The position numbers and the translations under genes are program-made. From Linyphia triangularis (Eukaryota > Arthropoda > Arachnida > Araneae > Linyphiidae), in assembly GCA_963978545.1 (NCBI GenBank), contig OZ021727.1:57858487-57922486 (forward strand): 64,000 nt of DNA. The letters are read 5' to 3'. This document shows, one piece after another, positions 1-13,164 of the stretch. Each line of letters starts with the position of its first letter. Within the stretch, counting starts at the first letter, position 1. The notes under the pieces are model-generated. The model made no database searches. It was not told the origin of the DNA and worked only from the letters and a program-made list of their open reading frames with translations.

Positions 1-2304
1 TTCGTGTCCTTATAATGTCCAATATGCTGTTTTATAAGGATATTTGAGTTTGTGGAAGATTTGAATATTGATAGTGACAAAGAAAACGTTTTCTTTCGTA
101 AAAACTAATGATTTCAAAAATTAAACTAATTGTTATGAGACATAATGTCTTATGGTTAATAAATACAAGTAAAATTTTTTGGTAATTAGTTACACATTTA
201 GTGATGTTTTATTGTGGGAAATCTTTTTGTTTAATTAATGATTCCTCTTTTTTTTTTTTTTTTAATCTTAGTTTTCTTCTCAACTTACAACCCGAAGTTT
301 CAAGCCTCAAAATGTAAAATTTACTTGAATTTTATTTAATAATTTTTTCATTGAAATTCGAACTGCACTCCTTTTGAGGATATCTGCACTTTTAAAATTT
401 GTGAAAGTCTTAAGTAGTTTAAATCTTCGTAAGGACATATTAAACAAAACATGGAATTTCTTTAGAATACAACTATCACAGTTACAAGCTACAGTTAGAG
501 AATCGATTGAGTTGAGAGCGGCTGCAACTCCAAATAGAACCGTTGTGAGCTCCTTATCATTCAAGCATACCTCAAAGTTAAATTTTTTTCCTGAATTTTA
601 TGGCCACCCTATATAAATTAAAATCCATCATAATGTTTCTTTAAAGAAGCATTTAAACAGAAATATTTGCTCAAAATCTCAATCATTTATAATATGCAGT
701 ACTAGAGTTATACGATTCAAAGTTCAAAAGAAATGATGGAGAAAAAAAATATTACCCAGCAAGATGATTTTAAATTTTCAAAATAATAAGGTTGACACTG
801 ACGGCCTTGTTAATAATTATTGAATAATAAAACTTATGGTGACGATGAAATTAAAATTGTGGTGTAATTCAATTAAATACTATCAGTTAATTTTAAAATA
901 ATTATTAAAAAAAATGTGAAAATGTTAAAAAATTTTGTGTTCTGTGCATTCATTTAAGAAATACACATTTGTCATTAGTACATGCACTTATGTGAGAGTA
1001 ATATTATTGTTCACAAAAAACACAATTTCGATACGCCGAAGATTTATTTTTCCTCATTAAATATTACCATCTACAAAATCGTAAAATTCTTGGCACCTTC
1101 AATATTTAATGATAATGGGCATATTCCTAAAAGTAGGAAGTACTCATTTCGTACTATTTCCCGCATGTTGCTTTCACCTGCTGATTCTGTATTAAATGTT
1201 GGTGTTGAAAAGGGGGCGTGTCAGTTTTTTTGATATTTAATAACTTGTTTACGTTTCTTTGTTTCCAACCCATAATTTTGTGTAAGAAAGTTAGTTTATT
1301 TATCTCAGCCCACCCAATACTCTGTTATAATATTTCATAAGTACATAATTAAAATTGACTACGAGCGGTCCTTATGAGCTAAACGTCGTTAATGTCCAAA
1401 GTGTATCGATGACACGTGAGACCATTTCTCTACATTCTGTAAGAACAGGGTAGTTGCAACATTGATACAAAATTTTTATGTTTGTAAGCGTTCCATATTA
1501 GAATTGTACAAACTTCTAAGAATAAATAGTTGCTCTATGTCCTTGGCTGATAAAGACTAAAAAGATTTGAAAGATGTATCCGCATATTCAACTGTAAACT
1601 AATAGTACCACATTTTATTATACATATATTCACTATAAACTTTGAATTCAATTTTTAAACGATATTGTTTTATTTTTCGTTACTATACGTAAGGATATCT
1701 TTTTGATGTGAATTTCATTTGTATAAGCTGTTACCCCGTAAAAAGGATAGTTACCTAAGTTTTGATACCATACTACAGTATTGAATGCCAGACAAAATAA
1801 CTTAAACTTTACTTTTAAAATCATAATATGTGTAAAACTTTTTAAACACATTCAATTTAAAAATTTAATTTTTATTAAATGTTTTAAAATTAAGTAAAGA
1901 TTTAGGACAAATTTATGTCGTGCAATATAGAGTTAATTACATACTCCGTGAGATTTTATTGACCGGGAAGAATAGATTTAGAAAAAATAACTACAGCTAT
2001 AAAGGATTTAAAATTAGCTAATTGATATATAACTTTAATCATAACATGTTTAATTATAAGATGTTTTCAAAAGTTCGAATACGTTTTGCATATTTTTAAT
2101 TTAAATGTTACTATATTTTGTTAAATTGCTTTATTTTATATTAAATGTTAGAATATTGATATTAATCACATAGAAGTCTAACTTTTCATCAGCTTGATTT
2201 TTAAATCCAATAATTATTTTCCATTGAATTGCTTTTAGTTATTTTCATAGACAAGTTTAAATGAATATAACCTAATTTTACATAATTAAACAAATTATAG
2301 TAAT
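1..2304. other. Intergenic AT-rich DNA, no gene seen
   Basis: Only short chance open frames (under about 85 codons) occur here, with no recognisable domain, splice structure or codon bias. There is a poly-T run near 247-263. The stretch around 590-616 ends in a GGTGGCCA-like sequence next to TA that could be a transposon end, but no partner end was found. Confidence 0.6.
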
Positions 2305-2318
2305 CCTTCAGTTTAAGG

Positions 2319-2491
2319 GCCGACCAAACGGTATAGTGGTTAGCGTGCTAGATTCTAGACCGCGAGGTTGCGGGTTCGAGTCCCGTGTTAGGCATGGGTG
2401 TTTGTAAATGTATGTTGGCTTGTCTAATGACGAATGTTTCGGCGCATTATAGCCCTCGTGTTGCTGACGGCGCCAGATAATCTGAATACAA
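2319..2491 (+). repeat. tRNA-derived SINE with target-site duplication
   Basis: The head resembles a tRNA: GTATAGTGGTTAGCGTGCTA as the A-box region and GGTTCGAGTCC as the B box (2373-2383). A tRNA-unrelated tail of about 100 bp follows. A perfect 14-bp direct repeat, CCTTCAGTTTAAGG, flanks the element at 2305-2318 and 2492-2505. This is the signature of LINE-driven retroposition. A second copy lies at 57988-58162. It is not a functional tRNA gene: the acceptor stem does not pair and the sequence continues into the SINE body. Confidence 0.9.
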
Positions 2492-2505
2492 CCTTCAGTT
2501 TAAGG

Positions 2506-3436
2506 TATTTGTTAATTAAAAGTAGAAAAAGTTCCAGTATTTTTGTGTAAAAGCAGTTGTATAAATATATAAAAATCCTATTTTAAGCCAACAATTTTGT
2601 AACTGATGTGTTATTTTAGACCAAATGGTAACATCAAGTGACATATTAAAGATTAAATTTTCGTTAAAAAAATGTAGTTTTGCATTTGGTTTTAACATTA
2701 TTTTTTTATTTTAGGCCATTTAAAAATATTTAACCAAATTTATCGAATCTAAATAGAGTTTGTTTGCCGACCAACCTGATTTCCCCCCCCCCCCCTCCCA
2801 CTTTTTTTCGCGAGCTCTACTTTCAAGCCTGAAACGGAGACCCTATCCAGGCCATCAACATAACATGTCATATAGAGGACAGATGTGGTCTTCAAAATGA
2901 CTAGTATAAATATTATTTACCCCAAACTGCCCTCATGCGTCAGGTGGGTACGCACGCACTATTATTCGAACACCTCTTTCAAACTCATATAAAAAAAAAA
3001 CTTTTCGTCAATTGTTTAAATAGCACTGTGACAGATGTGTCGGGCATTTTGTATGAAACCTTTTCAATTCCTTCTCCTCCCTCATAACGAACCCCCCTTT
3101 TTGAATGACAACGAAACTGAACACCATTTCATTCACCTATCGAATTGCGCAGTCTCGCCTCCGACAGATTTCTAGTGATCCTGTGGTTTTAGACTAGCAT
3201 TATTGACATTTTTTTAAGTGCTTCCAATGTACGAGTTGTAATTTTTTCTGAAATTTTGACTCGATTTTTGACTATTTTTCATTTCGGTGTACTTGTTAGA
3301 AGAAACATAACATTTGTTAAATATAGTTTTCAGTTTAGCTATGGACATATTGGTTACCTTTCTTCATAAAAGTAATAACACAAAACTAGCCGTCTTAATG
3401 ATATTTATAAAATTTTTGAGTACTTAGTAAAAGAAA
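2506..3436. other. Intergenic DNA, nothing recognised
   Basis: No open frame of note. There is a C-rich homopolymer near 2785-2797, and 2800-3180 is slightly less AT-rich than its surroundings. Confidence 0.5.
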
Positions 3437-3437
3437 G

Positions 3438-3517
<80 letters not shown>

Positions 3518-3528
3518 CGTGCGCGCGT
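3437..3528. repeat. (GT)n microsatellite
   Basis: A nearly pure GT dinucleotide run of about 90 bp, with a few GC interruptions at its right end. Confidence 0.97.
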
Positions 3529-3612
3529 AATTGATTAATCTAAGCATGCAAATTTAAAACATTAAACTATCTTTAACACTGTCTTTTCATTTTTCCAATT
3601 GGTTCTTTTTTA

Positions 3613-3953
3613 CAGGGGTGAAAATCTTTCGCGTTTATGCGGATTTCCGCTTTTTTATGGTTATTGGTTAACCTCCCTACTTCCAAAGACAAAAATTACC
3701 GTTCTTATTGGACTTTATTGTGATTTATCTGATAAAGCCCTATAAATTCCAAATCAGACTAAACTTGGCTATAATACATTTCAGAATTTTTCTTTTGTCT
3801 TTTTTATTTTTCCTTTTTTTTCCCCCTGCACTACTGTTCTGTACACACATTAGTATGCAAATTTTTTCTTATTCAGCTATTTCTGTTGTTCAAAATAACG
3901 CTGTGTATATTTTCCTCTTTTTTACATTTTGATTGCTTTTCTTTTCACTCCTG
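3613..3953. mobile_element. Non-autonomous CAGGGGTGAAA-type MITE, copy 1
   Basis: It begins CAGGGGTGAAAA and ends TTTTCACTCCTG, so the termini are inverted repeats of the hAT type (CAGNG...CNCTG). The interior matches a second copy at 26050-26317, including a shared TTTCCGCTTTTTT motif near the left end and a shared CAGCTATTT...TGTATATTTTC block near the right end. No coding capacity. The flanks here no longer show a clean target duplication, whereas the other copy does. Confidence 0.75.
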
Positions 3954-4429
3954 TATTTCAATATTAACAAGAATTTAAAATTTCTTGACTATTTTCAAAG
4001 GAAATATTTGTACACCTGCGGCTGGTTTAACTTCAAAAATATTGTGAATTGATCAATGAAAGCGCTTTTCATCTTATTCCACTCATCTCAGCAAAACGTA
4101 TTTCTCCAATAACTTTGATATATTTTAAAAAATGTATAGAATTTTTTTTTTTGTGATAAATTTTCTTAAATTTAGTTTTATTGATTTGCATTTGTATTAT
4201 TGCATACATAGGGTAACCTGAAATTATCAGGCAGAAAAATTCAGTGTGTTTTCCATATGGGTTCCATTCGGTTTACCTAGCCTATTCTTTGCTCTTCCCT
4301 GACCTTAAGCATCTTCTATTTACGCCTCGCATATTTTCTTCAAACCTAACATCCTTCCAACTAAACCCGGGAAAAACACATTTTCTTTCTCTGCGCATCT
4401 TCGAAAGAGAGCTCTCAATTCTCTGAACA

Positions 4430-4690
4430 ACTGCCCGCATGTGTCGTCACTCTCTGTCGTCTGCTCTTGCGAAATCGTCTGCGTAGTTGGGGGCAGGCAG
4501 GGATGCTCGGAAGAGCAGCGAAGGGATGAAAGCGGCATCTCTTTTCCATCCCCCTTCCATCTGTGCTCTCTATCTTCTCGACCCACGTGTGACGTCACGA
4601 CAGCCAGAATCTCCTATGCCCGTATCGGGTTGCAGAGGGTTGCTGTGTTTTGGCAGAAATCGCCCCGTTAGGTGTTAAAGAAATTATTAT
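4430..4690. promoter_or_regulatory. GC-rich block with CACGTG and TGACGTCA sites
   Basis: An island of normal GC content in AT-rich surroundings. It contains an E-box CACGTG (4584-4589) directly followed by a CRE palindrome TGACGTCA (4590-4597). Overlapping short open frames run on both strands, which is expected in a GC-rich block and is not evidence of coding. It could be a promoter or 5' exon of a gene whose body I cannot see, an enhancer, or a decayed repeat. No transcription start element is recognisable. Confidence 0.3.
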
Positions 4691-5963
4691 TTGTAAAACT
4701 TGAATATATGTTTTATGACAGTTTTGTGTGACCAATGATGCTTTCCTGATGTCAAAGGATTGAGTTTTTGTTAAGGTTTGGTCCGAAATAAAATATTTTT
4801 TACAAGTTTTTATTTTAGCCTTTTCTGGATGTTCTTTAATTTCTATTTTTCTTGACAGCAAGTTTTTGTTTTTTCTTTTTTGTAGATCTTTATAAACTTA
4901 TTGATTTTAAGTAAAATTTAAATGCCTTACAATTATATGGTAAAAATAGAATGGAATGCCGATTAAGGATTGCTGCTCCGACTTAATCAACATGGTATAC
5001 GCTACGGAAAACTAGGGAAATTGACAATTTTGAAAATATCATATTAATTTTTAAAAATTTAATTTTTGTAAGATTTTAATGTCAAGGAATTTAAATTTTC
5101 TTTTTTCCGAAGTTAAAAAACATCGGTTAAAATATATTCCACAGTACAAGAAATTACATTTTCCGCAAAAACTTCTAATATGTTCACAAATTTTGTAACA
5201 ATTTCATTTTTTAAAATATTTCATAAATTTCCTTGTTTTGTCTTTAGCAATTTACATATATATTATTTTAAAAATACGAATAACCTGTAATCGTCTTTGA
5301 AATATCAAGGAAATTCGAGGTGTTTCTCCTCTGAAAACTTCATGGAGTATGGAAAATACTTACATGAAGTTGGGTATTGAAAATTGCGATGAAGTTTGCG
5401 ATGACTAATAGAGATATAGTGGACTCAGTATGCAAGATATCAACGGGGAAATATGCTATTCTGAAAAGATCATGTATTTCTTTGGAAATTTTATAAAAAA
5501 TTTAGCAATCTAATCAGGAAATTTCTTTATTTGTAAGTTTGAAGGAAAAAAAAAAAAAATCCGCAAAAGCTTGCAATCACATTTTTTATCAATAATTTTA
5601 ATATTTGTAGAAAATTTCTAAACAAATTAACTTTTTTGTGCGATAAATTTTCTCATTTTATTTTAATGTTTGAATTTGCATTATTGTAAAGAGCGGGTTA
5701 CTGGAGATTATCAGAGAAATTCAAATTATATTTTCTCTGGCTACATATATATTGCATAATGAAATTTAAACAGTTGTGCAATTTTCACCTATTATTTAGC
5801 TTGCTCTGTTTGCTGTTTCATCAGATCATGAAACTCATTCTTTTTTAACTTCCCAATGCCCTATCGACTTGAAATTTTATTAATACGATATTCCGTCATG
5901 ATACTCAATAAGGATATTGAGTATTAAAACTGATACTGAAATTTTAAAGTCTTGTAGATGAGT
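4691..5963. other. Intergenic AT-rich DNA, nothing recognised
   Basis: Low-complexity AT-rich sequence with short A and T runs (for example 5548-5560). No gene or clear repeat was identified. Confidence 0.5.
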
Positions 5964-6356
5964 CAGGGGTCTATCCAGGTTTTTTTTACAAGGTCCTATT
6001 TTTGTGAAAAAATATAAATTTTGTGAAAATTTTCCAATTTTATATATTTTGAGCATATGGTTTGGCATCCATAACGTCACTTCCTTAAAACCAACAGGTG
6101 GGCAAGTGAGCCGTTTTCTCCTTTTGGCATAAAACAAACTTTGTAATTTTGTAATTGGTCCGTTTTCAAACTGGAAATATCATGAATGTTTCATATTTTT
6201 GACTTGGAATTTTGTGATGGGCCTTTTGTTGATTATAGAATTTTGTGAAGGGTCCTTTTGTTGATTATGGAATTTTGTGAAGGGTCCGTTTTTTGAACAT
6301 GGAATTTTGTGAAGGGTCCTTAAAAGGACCCAAATTTCCTTCTGCATAGACCCCTG
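5964..6356. mobile_element. Non-autonomous hAT-like element with 5-bp target duplication
   Basis: The ends are inverted: CAGGGGTCTATCCAGG on the left and CTGCATAGACCCCTG on the right. TGAGT lies immediately outside both ends (5959-5963 and 6357-6361), a 5-bp direct repeat. Near the right end is a four-unit array of GAATTTTGTGAAGGGTCC starting at 6207, 6238, 6270 and 6302. Subterminal repeats of this kind are typical transposase-binding sites in hAT elements. No coding capacity is visible, so it would depend on a transposase from elsewhere. Confidence 0.8.
6207..6330. repeat. Four-unit subterminal array, period 31-32 bp
   Basis: Four copies of GAATTTTGTGAAGGGTCC spaced 31, 32 and 32 bp apart, inside the hAT-like element at 5964-6356. 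The first copy has two changes and the last is cut short by a CCTTAAAAGG palindrome. Confidence 0.85.
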
Positions 6357-6361
6357 TGAGT

Positions 6362-8465
6362 ACTGACTTTTTCGCTTTAGGAATGGGTTCTAAACTGCTT
6401 TAGTACTCACAATGGCCCGAGTAGTCGAGCAACAGGATGTTCAGTAGCATTGAAAATATGGATGACTAGGAAATATCAGGAAGATTAATCATTTTAGAAA
6501 ACCAGAAAATTATTAATTACGAAGTATCACAAAAATAGTCATTCTGAAAATATGTATATCAATAAAAAAGTAATTCCAGAAGGTCAGATAAAGTAGCAAT
6601 TCTGGAAACATACATAAGAAAAAATAATAATTCTTGCAATATTGTCGTAAATATCTCAAAGAATTCCGGAAATACCACAGAAGATAGTAATTCTGAAAAT
6701 ATCAGATTTGTCCGGTAATTTTGAAAGATTAAAATTAATAAGTTAATTGGTCTAAATAAAAAACGGATTATAGATTTTTACCACCTACCAAAATTGTGCC
6801 TCATAGAGTGAATGCTAATCCAAAAGGTCGAGAAAGTTTCTTGATGTCCTGCATTTATAACTCTTAATTAGATTCAAATCATGCGGTGAATTAAAAAGTT
6901 CGGTATATAGTTTTGAATCCTAAAAAAGGTATTCAAAATTTTCTGTAGTTTAATTCCCCGTACATACTTTAGATTAAACTTTTTTACATTTGAATCAAAA
7001 TTATTTGATTTGTTGGCGGTGAATTAAAAGTTAACTTCTCATCTCACATGTAAACTTGTTTGTGTATTGAAAAGAGAAAATCCGTTTCAAGTTTTAACTT
7101 TCGAAAAGTTTAAAATTTTAGAAAACGTCCTTTAAAGATTGTAAAATTAGCATAAAGTATCACATGAACAAGTCAATTTCAACCATTAAATTTTGCAAAA
7201 TGTCATTAACTTTTTTTGGTACACAATCATTCTCTGTTAATCATTTTTTCCATTTCGGAATTTTAATTTAATATCGGGTATTTATCTATGAATTTTTTGT
7301 GAATTTTTAACCAACTCTTTTTCAAGTGGGTTTTAGCATTTCTTTACAATTTGTCATTTTATTTTATACCATTTGTATGTATGTAAATACCTTTCATTTC
7401 GACTTCGACCATCTTGCTTGAGGCGTGCCTTAAAAATTTTATTTTTTGATTTCGAGTACACTTTCAAAACATCTCAGTCACTACCAGAGCGCCTTTGACT
7501 TTCAAATTGACTCTGTTCCCTTCTAAAATACCACATCCGTTCTTTCCCTTTTGGCAAAGACTAAATCTCTTTGTGTAACAGGAGAAACGGTATCGCAAGT
7601 TGGATGTCACATAAACAAACCGAAAGTTTGGCGATCAATTTTTATCTTGGCGCCCTTTCGAACCGAAGCATCTTTTTCGTAGGGGTTCCTGTCGGGTAAC
7701 CATGGTGAGGGTGCGCAGTGGACTTGGGAGCACTGACAACAGAGCATCCTGCAAAGAAGTCCAGTTCTTTACACCAGATGATGCACAAAATGTGATTTTT
7801 TTTCAGTCCTTATAAAATATTTTCGTTAATTTTCGTGCCCGGACTTTCAAGTCTCTGAACTTTTTTACCGCAGAATGTTTTAGCTACTGGACTGTATCGA
7901 TCTGCAGTAAGGATACGTTATTGTTGATTTGTAACCACATTTCAAATAGCTGCCTGTGGAAATTGTTTCTGAATCGACTCTTAATTTCGAAAACGACCGA
8001 GTGTTTGCTTTTTTGCTTGCATCATCAATCGATTGTTCGAATTCAATTGAATGTTCGATTTCGCTCAGATGACCCTTCTGGGTCACAAGACGCAATTCGA
8101 TTCTTCTGTGTGGTCTCGAACTATTCCGCCATGTGACTTTTAAAGTCGTTGCCGGACTCCTGATAATTAGGACTATTTAAAGTGCCGCTACAGAATGATT
8201 CTGGTAATCGGAGACCATTTCCGAACATGTCTTAACTTCTGAATCCAGCGATTCCTTTTGAAGTTCATGACCCCTTTCGAGAATGTAGACTCATGTTCCC
8301 TGCAGAATATCGATTCCATCAGCTACACTTTTCTACCAATCAACCCTAGTTTATATATCCTACCATGGAATACAGGACCTAAACATTTCCTACCAATGCC
8401 TACTATTACTATAATGGAATACAGTAAATTGTATGGAACTATTCCCTGCTGATTTGACTTTGTTG
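6362..8465. other. Non-coding DNA; 7.4-8.4 kb has more normal GC
   Basis: 6362-7380 is AT-rich and featureless. From about 7390 to 8460 base composition is closer to average and short open frames appear on both strands, but none shows a recognisable domain or flanking splice sites. It may be old repeat sequence or part of an untranslated transcript. Confidence 0.4.
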
Positions 8466-8690
8466 TGATTGTTCAATGGACTCGCGATGCGGGCATCCCA
8501 AGTCCACCCCTAGGAGGTGACAGGTTCGAGTCCTGGCTGACAAAAAGACCGATACCGGGTTCGAATCGTCCCCCATGGCTGGAAGCTGCAACTGGCGTGT
8601 CAGTAGCAAAGCTAGGGGGACCAGGTCGCAGTTCAGGCTCGGCACGGAAGGCCTTTTGCCCTTCAAATGGTGAGTTACATGTTTCAGTCT
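8466..8690 (+). repeat. Probable tRNA-related SINE or retroposed fragment
   Basis: GC-rich compared with its surroundings. It contains a B-box-like GGTTCGAGTCC at 8523-8533 and a second GGGTTCGAATCG about 35 bp further on. The segment before the first B box has tRNA-like spacing. No target duplication could be fixed, and no second copy is present in the window, so the family is unknown. Confidence 0.45.
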
Positions 8691-10757
8691 TGATGATTGA
8701 ATTCTCAACAACTGTCAAATATTGCTTGGCATTAGAAATTGTATTTGGAATGAACTTAAAAATATGTTACCTTGCTAAAAATGGTCATTTAAAAAAAAAA
8801 AAAAAGATGTTTTACCCTATCACTTCAGCTAGAGGTCACATGCATGAATATGAAGAAAAATTTAATGAAAAAATAATACTTTTCTTTATCCGTCCATCTT
8901 ATTATTGAAAACTATGTTTTTTACAACATAGCTTACCTATCTCAATAACTTTTTTGGGAAGCCATCATAATAACTAACAGATTTTGATGCACTTTTTTCC
9001 TAGAAATTTAATTTTATTTGTAAATAGTTTTTTTATGGATGAGGGTAAGGTTCTTTAAGTTTATATATTTCATTCTTATAAACATGTTATCTTTTGATGA
9101 TCAAATATAATTAAGTTTCCATAAAAGGTAATTTTAAATATTAATAAACATTTAAAAGTAGTAAACAGAAATTTAAAATCTAGCCTTACAAAATAGACAT
9201 TTCAAGCGTACCAATTAAAATATTTAGAAAATAAATCCATACTTTACTATTTTACTTAAAGTCTAGTTTCAACGCAACAGAATTTTTGTTTAAAGCAGTC
9301 GATCTTTGCAACATCTTCAGAAATATTGAATAGAATTTTTTATTGTTAGAATTATAACATCATATTATCCTGTAGAAAAAGTGAATGTTTCTTAGTTTAA
9401 TATTAAAAATAAAATCCCCCTCCCTCCCACAGGTCTAACTCAGAAAATACTCTTATCAATCCATTTGATAACATTGATTCATATTCGAGGTCACCCTTTT
9501 AAACTATTCACAGGTGGTCACATATGTTTTAAATGTCTCTCTCTCTCTCTTTTTACTCTTGTGTACAGTTTCTTACGCATTTTCTCGAAATTAAATCTTC
9601 CACGTATTCATATTAAAATTGCCATGATTTCGGAAACTTTATATATGCTCTTAGTCCATATACTTTCCAATATTTAGAATGCATTTTTTTTTTTTTTTTA
9701 ATTTTTGGATACATGCAAAGTGTAAATACCTAGGTAAGTCTTTTTTAAAATTTAGACAATATATTCCAAATAAAAAGTTTATTGAATATAATTTAAATGT
9801 TGAGTTCGCATTCAATTATTATTATTATTTTTTTTTTAAATTAAATTACTCGTTATGGGAAATATGATATTGCGGTGAAGGGTGGGGTAGGGGGGGGGGG
9901 GGGTAATCTAAAAATGTTTTTCCTTCTCAATGAAACTATAATTTTAGAATTCGGTGCTAATTTATATTTTTGTTTTCCAATCTTCAAATAGGTCAGAGAG
10001 GTTCTCATTTAGCTTGTAGTTTTTGGTCGGTAATCCAAGCTTAAATTATAAAAATTTTCATTCTATTATTTGTACGAATATCTCCAAATCTTATTATTAG
10101 GTAATTCCTATCATATCAATGCTAGTTAATAGTACAGTTAGTTATTTAAATATTAGTTTAAGATTAGTTTTATTCCTTACTTCATTACTCTTACGCAATA
10201 GTACGAAAAAGTCTGCATCTGATTAAAATTATACCTAAAAAGTAGTAAAAAATATTAAACAATAAATTTCATTCTAAATTCTAGAAATTACCATGATTGT
10301 GAAATGTCACAAAACAACATTTCTGGCTGATTACAAACATGTAACGTTTTTATTAGAATAACAAAACAAGCATTTTTAAATTCTTCTCGTTGATAGCAAT
10401 TGTTGATGCTTCAGTATATTGAACCCAAAATGAAGTATCATCAGTTATACATTTTAAAGAGGGAAATTTAAGGAGAAAAAGATGAAGATAAAGCTTTATC
10501 TTGGACTGTTCTTTCATACTTAGATTTTCACACGTCTCATAAAATAGCTAGATACTGCTTACAAAAGTTTTTACTGACCATTATCTTAATCAACACCCCC
10601 AGAAATTTGTTCAAGTTCGCTTTGTACCAATTATAAAGTGTGAGGCTCATCTTTTGTACAGATGGGGCACATTAGAGTTATAGGGATTTTTTTACTATTT
10701 CCGATTCATCTTTATTCACACAAATTTCAACAGCAGTAAAATCATTCTGAATTGTTA
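8691..10757. other. Intergenic AT-rich DNA, nothing recognised
   Basis: Several homopolymer runs (poly-A near 8791, poly-T near 9685, poly-G near 9892-9903) and a short CT repeat near 9537-9550. No gene-like open frame. Confidence 0.5.
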
Positions 10758-10758
10758 G

Positions 10759-10799
<41 letters not shown>

Positions 10800-10906
10800 G
10801 TATATATATATGTATATATATATGTATATATATATGTATATATATATGTATATATATATGTATATATATATGTATATATATATGTATATATATGTATATA
10901 TATATG
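10758..10906. repeat. (TA)n microsatellite with ATATATATGT higher-order unit
   Basis: A pure TA run passes into a regular array with GT every ten bases or so (TATATATATG units). The Tyr/Ile-only open frame across it is an artefact of the repeat. Confidence 0.97.
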
Positions 10907-10909
10907 TTT

Positions 10910-11980
10910 TAATATGAAAATGTACTAGAACACTTTGTACAAATACCATTTTTTTTTACCAAAAGTAATTGAGTTTCATACTCATTATTTATTTTCACAT
11001 CTTTTAAAATGGTAGTTTATTGCAGTTCTATATTGTTCTCCCTCCAACCAATGCTCTAAACATCAAAGTAATCTAAAATGTGCTAGTTTAGTTTTTCTCG
11101 AACTAAATTGAGATATTTATAATATTGGAATCGAAGTTCCTCAAGACAGTCAAGAAACGAAGGAATAAATACGTAAATATTAAACATGTGTTATTATTGT
11201 TCAACTACAAATAATTTATTTAATAGAACTCGGGGCTATTTTAAAATTGAAGACTCAAACAGAACAATATATTTTTAAGTTTGTAACACAAAACATCACC
11301 GCAATATAGCATACCTATTGTATAACCTCAATAAATTTTCTTTACTTATTTTCTCCTTCGGATCCTTTAAAATGTGCAAGGTGTTCTACACAGTACTCGG
11401 CTTCTAATTTTTACAGCTTGTCAAAACAAGTGTTTCAACAAAATACATGATAGATTAGGATATGATGTATCATCTTGCCATATCAGTTCAGTGTGGAGTT
11501 ATTGGACCATTATAATATTAAGATGACCTTCCGAGTCACTGTGGCTATCAAAATATTCTTCTCGACCTAGTCTCTGTGAAATGAAGCACAAGTAACCTCT
11601 AAAATGTAGAAATAGCGTAACTGGACGCCGTCCTACATCTACAATGTTCGAAAATATGGAATGGAGGTGTCTTCGCAACGTCTGTTTTAGCATTTCTTGA
11701 AAGAGGAACAGTTCGGAGATTAGGAAAATTAATGTTTTCATGCATGATTAGACGTCATAGGCCATTCAATCAAGTTTTCTACCAAATTTATTCTAGTTAG
11801 TTTAAAATTTTAGATTTCGATGCTATGATTGCAATATTTATTATGGGAATTAAGTGCAATACTTTCAAAAGAGATATTTTTATTTACCTGTAATTATCTA
11901 CATGTTAACATTTGCTAATAAAAATATTTCATTCGGTAGAAAAAAAAAATATTATTATTGTATATTTCTGCTCGTTTTGA
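10910..11980. other. Intergenic DNA, nothing recognised
   Basis: AT-rich sequence. An 80-codon open frame on the - strand at 11499-11741 has no recognisable domain or context, and I do not call it a gene. Confidence 0.5.
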
Positions 11981-11989
11981 AACGCGCTG

Positions 11990-11993
<4 letters not shown>

Positions 11994-12031
<38 letters not shown>

Positions 12032-12378
12032 CCTGTCTGTGGTCAGCATAACTTCAAAACGGATTTCCCTACGATATTCAACTTTTGTATACGGGTTAGT
12101 GGTGGCCGTAGCACCTATCATTAAAGTTTTCTTATAAATTGCGCATAAAGTAGCTGCATTTGAAAAAGGTATGTTTTTGTTTTTTTGCAATTGCCAAAAA
12201 GCGGTTCGAATGATTTTGATCAATGTAATCACTGTGGAAATACCTTTTTAAGGTCTCTAAACATCCCCACCTCCAAATTTTAATTAAAGAAAACACGAAA
12301 AAAGTAAATTACAACAATTCATGGTAAATTTAAATGCAATGACCTACATTAAGTGTAATTAAAAGTTGTGCCATGTTC
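11994..12378. repeat. Interspersed repeat family R1, 5'-truncated copy
   Basis: After a poly-A run (11994-12029), the sequence from TGTCTGTGGTCAGCATAACT to TGTGCCATGTTCC matches two longer copies at 21041-21680 and 61083-61713. Shared landmarks are GTGGTCAGCATAACT, a G(T/C)GCATAA segment, ACATCCCCACCTCC, and a right end with GTGTAATT(A/G)AAAGTTGTGC. This copy lacks the left third and has a deletion in the right third. Confidence 0.75.
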
Positions 12379-13130
12379 CAAGCATAAACAAGCTTCTAGT
12401 TTAAAGTGTGGTAGGAAGGGAAATGGCATTTTCTTAAGTTTAACCAACTCTCCTGAAGATTTTTAAAAAATGATTGTCTTTTACAGATTTGTCCTGTTTC
12501 TTACAAAGTTCGCGACACGTGCTTTAAACTTCTCGCTCTTATTAATATTTTGTGCTTCATCACTGTCCTCGTTCCAAGAAAGCCAAGATTGAGTTGGCGA
12601 ATATGACTGCGTCGTTGAAAAAACACCAAATCAATTAGTGTCATGAAGTCTGGCCTCATGCCCATTGAGGATGCAGAGGAAGCTGGTTGGCTTATGTGGA
12701 TTTGAGGTTGCTTTTTTCACTTGTTTACTTTTGTATACGCTACGAGTTTAGAAAGGGCACCTTATTTAATGATAGTTTTAAGAAGAAAAAAATCGTTTCA
12801 AGTATTGTAAAAATTGTCGTAAAAAAATCAATTGCTGCTCAGTCATCAACTCCATTTTGAAACTAAAGCTTTGTGTGGAAAGCCATTATTGTCCTAAGTA
12901 AAATTTAAGACTGGATTTTCTCGATGTCATTAATTTAACAAATTGTTTTTATTTAGCATTTCAATATTCATTAAATATACATAAACGCACCATGTAACCT
13001 CAAATCGTTTCCCCGAGGATAAAAGAATTTGGATTTTAAACGTCCGATTGCTATTTAAATAAAATTTCTAAATTGTATCTTCGTCCAGAATTCGTTAGAG
13101 GTGACCAATTTAATTTTTCCGAAAAGAAAT

Positions 13131-13164
<34 letters not shown>

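Noticed and set aside
590..616. Possible mariner-type transposon end (GGTGGCCA next to TA)
   Set aside because: No matching inverted end nearby.
2319..2391. Possible tRNA gene
   Set aside because: The A- and B-box regions are present, but the acceptor stem does not pair and the sequence continues into a shared SINE body with target duplications.
4320..4678. Several overlapping frames on both strands
   Set aside because: Explained by the GC-rich block, where stop codons are rarer; no domain was recognised.
8465..8908. 147-codon open frame on the + strand
   Set aside because: It starts in the GC-rich SINE-like block and runs through poly-A; no domain or codon bias, and an overlapping - strand frame is just as open.
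10755..10949. Open frame of alternating Tyr and Ile on the - strand
   Set aside because: It is the translation of the (TA)n microsatellite.
11499..11741. 80-codon - strand frame
   Set aside because: No recognisable domain, neighbours or splice sites.
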